Shown here in pieces: positions 59,008-64,000 of a DNA stretch of 64,000 bases. The stretch is from Pseudomonas vranovensis DSM 16006. Lineage in GTDB: Bacteria > Pseudomonadota > Gammaproteobacteria > Pseudomonadales > Pseudomonadaceae. The position numbers and the translations under genes are program-made. The notes below the pieces were generated by a model that was not told the origin of the DNA, ran no database searches, and saw nothing but the letters and a program-made list of their open reading frames with translations. Positions within the stretch are counted from its first letter, which is position 1; every line of letters begins with the position of its first letter. The stretch covers positions 100,354 through 164,353 of the forward strand of contig NZ_KE384454.1 in NCBI RefSeq assembly GCF_000425805.1, written 5' to 3'.

Positions 59008-60833
59008 ATTCGTCCAGGTTGTGCAACAAAGCGCCATTTTTGATGCTTGCACTGTGCGTCGCCCTGGCCGGCTGCGGCACGACTGCAGCACGCAAGGATG
59101 GCCAGGCGCTGATCAATGAAGGGCAATACGAAGCCGGTATCGCCCGGCTCGAAGAGGCCCTCAAGGAAGACCCTCGCGATACCGAGTTGAACATCGCCCT
59201 GATGCAGGGGCGCAAGCAGTCGGTGGAAGAGCTGCTGGCAAAGGCCGACAGCGACCGCAGCCGCCACGACTTCGGCGGCGCACGCATGGGCTACGGCCGG
59301 GTGCTGACCCTGGAGCCGAACAACCGCCGTGCCCAGGATGCCGTGCGCCAGATCGAGCTGATGCGCAACCTCGGTGAGCGTGTTGCCCTGGGTCAGGCAG
59401 CGCTGCGCAGCGGCGACCTGTTCGGTGCCGAGCGACACATGCGCGAAGTGCTGCAACTGGACCCGCAGAACGAAGCCGGCCTGGCCCTGCGCAAAGACAT
59501 CGAGCTGGTGCAGAGCCGCACTGCCCAGCCCAATCCGCAACTGCAAACCAAACTGGAAAAACCGGTGACCCTGGAGTTTCGTGACGCCAACCTCAAGACC
59601 ATTTTCGAGGTGCTGTCGCAGGTGGCGGGGTTGAACTTCATTTTCGACAAAGACCTGCGCCCGGACATGAAAGCCACCATCTTCGTGCGTGACGTGCGCA
59701 TCGAAGACGCCGTGTCGCTGCTGCTGGAGCAGAACCAGCTGCACCAGAAGGTGGTGAACGAAAACACCTTGTTGATCTACCCCGATTCGCCGCAGAAGAC
59801 CAAGGACTACCAGGAATTGGTCATGCGCACCTTCTACCTGACCAGCATCGACGCCAACACCGCGCTGAACATGGTCAAAACCATGCTCAAGACCCGCGAT
59901 GTGTTCGTCGATGAACGCCTCAACACCCTGACCATGCGTGACACCCCGGACGCGGTGCGCATGGCCGAGAAACTCCTGCAGTCCCAGGACCAGTCCAACC
60001 CCGAGGTGGTGCTGGAAGTGGAAGTGATGGAAGTGGCCCGTTCGCGGATCCTCGAGCTGGGCCTGCAATGGCCCAACACCTTCGGCATCCTCAACAACGA
60101 CGGCAATCCGGTCAGCACCATTGACCAGCTGCGCGGCATCAACTCCGAGCGCATCACCTTCTCGCCGTCGCCCCAGGCCAAGATCAACGCCCAGGACAAC
60201 GACATCAACACCCTGGCAAGCCCGGTGATCCGGGTCAGCAACCGCGAGCAGGCACGCATCCATATCGGCCAGCGGGTACCGATCATCAGCGCCACTTCGG
60301 TACCTTCGACCCAGGGCCCGGTGATCACCGAAAGCGTCACCTACCTGGATGTCGGTTTGAAACTCGAAGTGACCCCGGTGGTTCACCTGAACAACGAAGT
60401 GGCGATCAAGATTTCCCTCGAGGTCAGTAACGCCAAGCCCCTTGAACCCACTCGCCAGGGCACCATTCCGGTCCAGGTCGACACCCGCAACGCGCAGACC
60501 AGCCTGCGCCTGCATGACGGCGAAACCCAGGTGTTGGCCGGCCTGGTGCGCAACGACGAAGGCGCCAGTGGCAACAAGATCCCTGGCCTTGGCGACATCC
60601 CCGGTCTGGGCCGACTGTTCGGCAGCAACCGCAACGATAAGAGCCAGTCGGAGCTGGTGTTGTCGATCACCCCACGGATCGTGCGCAACTTGCCTTACCA
60701 GAGCCCCTCGGACATGGAGTTCCCGACCGGTACCGAGACCAGCATGCAGATCCGCAACCTCAACCGCAGCATCGATGTCGACGTCGAAACCGAACAACCC
60801 ATCGCCGCCGTTCCTACCGGCGTGAGGCCCTGA
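59004..60833 (+). CDS. gspD: secretin GspD/MshL-type outer-membrane channel (lipoprotein)
   Basis: This 609-residue secretin has a lipobox (VALAGC, Cys24) and TPR-like helices to about 175. An STN/N-domain region follows (VTLEFRDANLKTIFEVLSQV), with further N domains, and the secretin core from about 410. The family signature is VPIISATSVPSTQG, then VTYLDVGLKLEVTPVV and a C-terminal PGLGDIPGLGRLFGSN. The TPR N terminus and lipidation resemble MshL/PilQ-type or DUF-fused secretins more than Xcp GspD. GGGAGCG precedes the ATG. Confidence 0.92.
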   Translation: MNSSRLCNKAPFLMLALCVALAGCGTTAARKDGQALINEGQYEAGIARLEEALKEDPRDTELNIALMQGRKQSVEELLAKADSDRSRHDFGGARMGYGRVLTLEPNNRRAQDAVRQIELMRNLGERVALGQAALRSGDLFGAERHMREVLQLDPQNEAGLALRKDIELVQSRTAQPNPQLQTKLEKPVTLEFRDANLKTIFEVLSQVAGLNFIFDKDLRPDMKATIFVRDVRIEDAVSLLLEQNQLHQKVVNENTLLIYPDSPQKTKDYQELVMRTFYLTSIDANTALNMVKTMLKTRDVFVDERLNTLTMRDTPDAVRMAEKLLQSQDQSNPEVVLEVEVMEVARSRILELGLQWPNTFGILNNDGNPVSTIDQLRGINSERITFSPSPQAKINAQDNDINTLASPVIRVSNREQARIHIGQRVPIISATSVPSTQGPVITESVTYLDVGLKLEVTPVVHLNNEVAIKISLEVSNAKPLEPTRQGTIPVQVDTRNAQTSLRLHDGETQVLAGLVRNDEGASGNKIPGLGDIPGLGRLFGSNRNDKSQSELVLSITPRIVRNLPYQSPSDMEFPTGTETSMQIRNLNRSIDVDVETEQPIAAVPTGVRP

Positions 60834-60836
60834 GCC

Positions 60837-61310
60837 ATGAAACGGTCAATGGCAGGATTCAGCCTGATTGAAGTGATGCTGACCCTGGCCCTGCTCGGGT
60901 TGCTGGCTTCGATTGCCGCACCGCTGACCGAAACCCTGGTTCGCCGGGGCAAGGAACAGGAGCTCAAGACCGCCCTGTACCAGATCCGCGATGGCATTGA
61001 CGCCTACAAGCGCGCCTTTGACGCCGGCTACATCGAAAAGTCGCTCAACGCCACGGGCTACCCACCAAACCTGCAGGTGCTGGTCGACGGCGTGAGGGAT
61101 GTGCGCAGCGCCAAGGGCGCCAAGTTCTACTTTTTGCGGCGCATTCCCCGCGACCCGCTGGTTGCCGCCAAGCGCGACGACGAAGGCGGCTGGGGCCTGC
61201 GCACCTACGAAAGCTCCGCCCAGAACCCGCGTGAAGGGGAGGACGTCTTCGACGTCTACTCCCGGGCGCGGGGTAAGGGCCTCAACGGCATCGCCTACGG
61301 GCAGTGGTGA
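60837..61310 (+). CDS. type II secretion/MSHA pseudopilin (GspG/H-like)
   Basis: This 157-residue protein has a short leader and prepilin site AG/FSLIEVMLTLALLGLLAS, with Glu5. A globular domain of about 120 residues follows, with WGLRTYESSAQNPREGEDVF near the C terminus. It starts 3 bp after the secretin stop. It belongs to the GspG-like class by the IPRDPL segment preceding the C-terminal loop. Confidence 0.88.
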   Translation: MKRSMAGFSLIEVMLTLALLGLLASIAAPLTETLVRRGKEQELKTALYQIRDGIDAYKRAFDAGYIEKSLNATGYPPNLQVLVDGVRDVRSAKGAKFYFLRRIPRDPLVAAKRDDEGGWGLRTYESSAQNPREGEDVFDVYSRARGKGLNGIAYGQW

Positions 61311-61315
61311 CCAGC

Positions 61316-61690
61316 ATGAAACGTAGCCAAGGTTTCACCCTGATCGAACTGCTGGTGGTGATGGCGATCATCGCTACCTTGATGACCATCGCCATGCCGC
61401 GTTACTTCCAGAGCCTGGAGACCTCCCGCGAGGCCACTTTGCGCCAGAGCCTGGCGGTGATGCGCGAGGCGCTGGACCACTACTACGGCGACACCGGGCA
61501 CTACCCCGAGTCGCTGGAACAACTGGTCGAACAGCGCTACCTGCGCAGCGCACCCCTGGACCCGATCACCGAGCGCCGCGACCTGTGGCAAGTGGTGGCC
61601 CCGCCTGAAGGCGTGGCGGGCTCGGTGGCCGATATCAAGAGCGGTTCAACCGGGAGGGCGCGTGATGGCAGCCTTTATGCCGAGTGGTAG
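61316..61690 (+). CDS. type II secretion pseudopilin, GspG-like
   Basis: This is a 124-residue pseudopilin with prepilin site QG/FTLIELLVVMAIIATLMT and Glu5. Its GspG-like core contains YYGDTGHYPESLEQLVEQRY and APLDPITERRDLWQVV. The start at 61316 (MKRSQGF) gives the usual six-residue leader. It overlaps the next gene by 26 bp, a sign of tight coupling. Confidence 0.88.
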   Translation: MKRSQGFTLIELLVVMAIIATLMTIAMPRYFQSLETSREATLRQSLAVMREALDHYYGDTGHYPESLEQLVEQRYLRSAPLDPITERRDLWQVVAPPEGVAGSVADIKSGSTGRARDGSLYAEW

Positions 61691-62192
61691 CGCCGCCGAA
61701 GCGGGCTACACCTACCTGGGCGTGCTGTTGCTGATTGCCGTGACCGGCATCGTCCTGGGCTCTACCGTCACCCTGTGGTCGACCGTCGCCCAGCGCGAAC
61801 GTGAGCGCGACCTGCTGTGGGTCGGCACCCAGTATGCCCAGGCACTGCGCAGCTACTACCGCAGCTCGCCGGGGCTTGCCCAGTACCCGCAGACGCTGGA
61901 GGAGCTGCTCGAAGACCCGCGCTACCCGAACCCCAAGCGCCACATTCGCCAGCTGTACAGCGACCCGATCACCGGCAGCGACGACTGGGGGCTGGTGCGC
62001 TCCATCGACGGGCGCATCACCGGGGTCTACAGCCAGTCGCAGCAGCCGCCGCTCAAACAGACCGGCTTTGCCGCGCAATGGTCGGACTTCGAAGGCCTGA
62101 CCCACTACTCCGACTGGCAGTTCGTGGCCGAGAAAGCCTTTGCCGACAACGGCGGCGTGCGCAACGACGCGCCGCAAGGAGCCGGGCAATGA
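61665..62192 (+). CDS. pilin-like protein lacking Glu5 (minor pseudopilin candidate)
   Basis: This 175-residue protein has a prepilin-like N terminus, AG/YTYLGVLLLIAVTGIVLGS, but Gly occupies position 5 where Glu is normal; GspK-type tip pseudopilins also lack Glu5. The globular part contains YRSSPGLAQYPQTLEELLED and YSDPITGSDDWGLV, similar to the neighbouring pseudopilins. The ATG at 61665 has GGGAGGG upstream. It overlaps csgE by 4 bp. Confidence 0.8.
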   Translation: MAAFMPSGSAAEAGYTYLGVLLLIAVTGIVLGSTVTLWSTVAQRERERDLLWVGTQYAQALRSYYRSSPGLAQYPQTLEELLEDPRYPNPKRHIRQLYSDPITGSDDWGLVRSIDGRITGVYSQSQQPPLKQTGFAAQWSDFEGLTHYSDWQFVAEKAFADNGGVRNDAPQGAGQ

Positions 62193-62584
62193 ACCGCCGC
62201 CTGACTGCCTGCACCCTGGCCCTGGTGCTGCTGGCCGGCACCGCCCGCGGCGGTGCCGAGGACGAGATGATGGGCTTTATCGTCGACAACACCATCTCGC
62301 ACATTGGCCACGACTTTTACTACAGCTTCGCCGAGCGGTTGCGTGCCACCAGCCGCCTGGATTTCAACCTGGTGGTACGCGAAAGACCGGACGCACGCTG
62401 GGGCAGCCTGGTGACGGTCGAGTACGAGCAACGTGTGATCTACAAACGCTTTCTGCCACCCAACACCACCGAGCTGAAGGACGCCGCCTATGAGGCGGCT
62501 GACCTGGTCAAGGCGCAGATCATCCAGCGCAAGCTGCAGATGCTGCTGCAAGACACCACCGATCTTGAGAGGGACGAGCTATGA
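62189..62584 (+). CDS. csgE: curli export chaperone CsgE
   Basis: This 131-residue periplasmic protein with a signal peptide matches CsgE. The family core is VDNTISHIGHDFYYSFAERL, NLVVRERPDARWGSLVTVEY and QRVIYKRFLPPN. In curli systems CsgE caps the periplasmic side of the CsgG pore and selects subunits. The ATG lies within the stop of the upstream pilin-like gene (ATGA), so it is translated from the secretion operon mRNA, an unusual arrangement. Confidence 0.93.
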   Translation: MNRRLTACTLALVLLAGTARGGAEDEMMGFIVDNTISHIGHDFYYSFAERLRATSRLDFNLVVRERPDARWGSLVTVEYEQRVIYKRFLPPNTTELKDAAYEAADLVKAQIIQRKLQMLLQDTTDLERDEL

Positions 62585-62997
62585 ACAACAATACCTGCGG
62601 CCTGGCCTCCCTGGTCCTGCTGGCTGTCCTGTGCAGTCAGGCCGGTGCCACTGAACTGGTGTACACCCCGGTCAACCCGGCGTTTGGCGGCAACCCGCTC
62701 AACGGCACCTGGCTGCTCAACAATGCCCAGGCACAGAACGACCATGACGACCCGGACATCAAGGACCGCGCTTCAGCCTTGGCCAGCACTTCGTCACTGG
62801 AGCGCTTCACCAGCCAACTGGAGTCGCGCCTGCTCTCGCAGCTGCTGACCAACATCAACAACGGCAACACCGGCAGCCTGCAGACCGATGCCTTTCTGAT
62901 CAACGTGCTGGATGACTCCGGCGCCTTGACCATCCAAATCACTGACCGGGCGACCGGTGAGGTGTCTGAAGTGCTGGTCAACGGCCTGAACCCGTAA
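62581..62997 (+). CDS. csgF: curli assembly protein CsgF
   Basis: This 138-residue protein has a signal peptide cut near AGATELVY and the CsgF signature TELVYTPVNPAFGGNPLNGT, followed by a helix and FLINVLDDSGALTIQITD. CsgF threads into the CsgG pore and guides nucleation at the surface. It overlaps csgE by 4 bp behind GAGAGGGACG. Confidence 0.95.
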   Translation: MNNNTCGLASLVLLAVLCSQAGATELVYTPVNPAFGGNPLNGTWLLNNAQAQNDHDDPDIKDRASALASTSSLERFTSQLESRLLSQLLTNINNGNTGSLQTDAFLINVLDDSGALTIQITDRATGEVSEVLVNGLNP

Positions 62998-63024
62998 CGG
63001 GCAGGGTAAAGGGGAGAAACAATC

Positions 63025-63867
63025 ATGAAACGATTTCTGACCGCACTGATGATCCTGGCCACCTTGCAGGGCTGCAGCCTGCGCGAGCCCATGTCGGCAG
63101 AGCAGGACAGCGAAAGCCCGACCCTGACGCCACGGGCCTCGACCTACTACGACCTGCTGAACATGCCTCGGCCCAAAGGCCGGTTGATGGCGGTGGTGTA
63201 TGGATTTCGCGACCAGACCGGGCAATACAAGCCGACGCCTGCAAGCTCTTTCTCCACCAGCGTCACCCAGGGGGCGGCGAGCATGCTGATGGATGCCCTG
63301 CAGGCCAGTGGCTGGTTCGTGGTGCTGGAGCGTGAAGGGCTGCAGAACCTGCTGACCGAGCGCAAGATCATCCGCGCCTCGCAGAAAAAGCCCGATACGC
63401 CGGTCAACATCCAGGGCGAACTGCCGCCGTTGCAGGCGGCCAACCTGATGCTCGAAGGCGGCATCATTGCCTACGATACCAACGTGCGCAGTGGCGGGGA
63501 GGGCGCGCGCTACCTGGGCATCGATATCTCCCGCGAATATCGGGTCGACCAGGTTTCGGTCAACCTGCGGGCGGTGGACGTGCGCAGCGGCCAGGTGCTG
63601 GCCAACGTCATGACCAGCAAGACCATCTACTCGGTTGGACGCAGTGCCGGGGTGTTCAAGTTCATCGAGTTCAAGAAACTGCTGGAAGCCGAAGTGGGCT
63701 ACACCACCAACGAGCCGGCGCAACTGTGCGTGCTCTCGGCGATCGAGTCGGCGGTAGGGCACCTGCTGGCCCAAGGGATCGAACGGCGCCTGTGGCAAGT
63801 GGCCGACGATGGCAGTGGCGACAAGGCAGTGCTGGACAAGTACCTGAGCCAGTACCAGGCGCCTTGA
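63025..63867 (+). CDS. csgG: curli secretion channel CsgG (outer-membrane lipoprotein)
   Basis: This 280-residue lipoprotein has a lipobox (TLQGC, Cys17) and CsgG family segments: KGRLMAVVYGFRDQTGQYKP, GASMLMDALQASGWFVVLER and LMLEGGIIAYDTNVRSGG. RYLGIDISREYRVDQVSVNL and a conserved C-terminal helix follow. It forms the nonameric curli pore. GGGGAGAAAC precedes the ATG. No csgA or csgB follows before the window ends 133 bp later. Confidence 0.95.
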   Translation: MKRFLTALMILATLQGCSLREPMSAEQDSESPTLTPRASTYYDLLNMPRPKGRLMAVVYGFRDQTGQYKPTPASSFSTSVTQGAASMLMDALQASGWFVVLEREGLQNLLTERKIIRASQKKPDTPVNIQGELPPLQAANLMLEGGIIAYDTNVRSGGEGARYLGIDISREYRVDQVSVNLRAVDVRSGQVLANVMTSKTIYSVGRSAGVFKFIEFKKLLEAEVGYTTNEPAQLCVLSAIESAVGHLLAQGIERRLWQVADDGSGDKAVLDKYLSQYQAP

Positions 63868-63909
63868 GGAATTGAGAACGGAAGGAGCGAGCTGCTTCAG
63901 GGCGTGCAG

Positions 63910-64000
63910 AACCACGACCGCTGCGCGGCCGATCGCAGGCTGGCGCCAGCGGCTACGGTGCATACGGTGTAGCCGCTGCCGAGGAACGAGGCTGCGATCG
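63910..64000. repeat. Pseudomonas REP/BIME-type inverted repeat (second copy)
   Basis: The arm from 63930 (CGATCGCAGGC...GCGGCTAC) pairs with the arm from 63969 (GTAGCCGCTG...GCTGCGATCG, reaching the window edge). It is preceded by CCACGACCGCTG. This is the same element as at 3386-3471, reversed. It lies just after csgG and may terminate the operon. The element may extend beyond the window. Confidence 0.75.

Noticed and set aside
55022..60797. Antisense open frames of about 600 codons over gspE and the secretin gene
   Set aside because: They overlap strongly supported genes and lack any domain or ribosome site.
62189..63867. A complete curli operon
   Set aside because: Only csgE, csgF and csgG are present; no csgA, csgB, csgC or csgD can be found in the window.
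1..64000. CRISPR arrays, tRNA/rRNA genes, insertion sequences or prophage
   Set aside because: No regularly spaced direct repeats, transposase, integrase or phage structural genes, and no tRNA-like or rRNA sequence, were seen on reading through.

Overview
The window looks like the chromosome of a Pseudomonas putida-group bacterium. It is GC-rich with dense operons, carries Pseudomonas-type REP inverted repeats, strong -24/-12 (sigma-54) promoter matches and a classical TPP riboswitch, and its gene content (Kup, DyP peroxidase, itaconate genes, MnxG-type Mn oxidase) fits that group. No tRNA, rRNA, IS element, prophage or CRISPR array was seen, and no gap between genes exceeds about 230 bp.

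Layout. 1-3325: a partial, apparently frameshifted class II aldolase gene, an AraC regulator, an HD-fold (PhnZ/MIOX-like) protein and a DyP peroxidase. 3503-20606: one minus-strand operon with a 3783-residue adhesin (LEPR/DUF4347 head, DUF11-like stalk, about 11 VCBS repeats), a TolC-type lipoprotein, two HlyD-type adaptors (one with a cytoplasmic N-terminal domain) and an M50 metalloprotease-HlyD fusion. No ABC ATPase accompanies it. 20740-25949: a probable itaconate operon (acyl-CoA dehydrogenase, class III CoA transferase, itaconyl-CoA hydratase, citramalyl-CoA lyase) with a divergent LysR gene. 26094-27995: the potassium transporter kup. 28058-32031: an MFS transporter, a TIM-barrel isomerase-like protein and a MocR regulator. 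32227-38581: a seven-gene operon (quinone reductase, TauD-like dioxygenase, BKACE, MFS, DsbA-like, Rieske, YeiH-type exporter) that may degrade a sulfonate or related compound. 38605-40104: two different TenA proteins behind a TPP riboswitch.

40149-63867 is the most distinctive part. gspF and gspG lie divergent to a lytic transglycosylase gene. Next comes an operon for a 1959-residue MnxG-type multicopper oxidase with a YVTN propeller protein, two SCO proteins, a cytochrome c fused to a periplasmic-binding domain, and a SurA-like chaperone. An operon follows with a receiver-only regulator, GspE, PilM/N/O/P-like proteins, a secretin, three pilin-like proteins and the curli export genes csgE, csgF and csgG. 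The three promoter regions each carry a sigma-54-type promoter and CCCC/GGGG palindromes, which suggests one regulon joining a surface metal oxidase, a type II/MSHA-like secretion machine and curli-type export. The curli subunits csgA/csgB and a prepilin peptidase gene are not in the window.

Limits: names come from motif recognition and gene order, without database searches. Domain boundaries are approximate.
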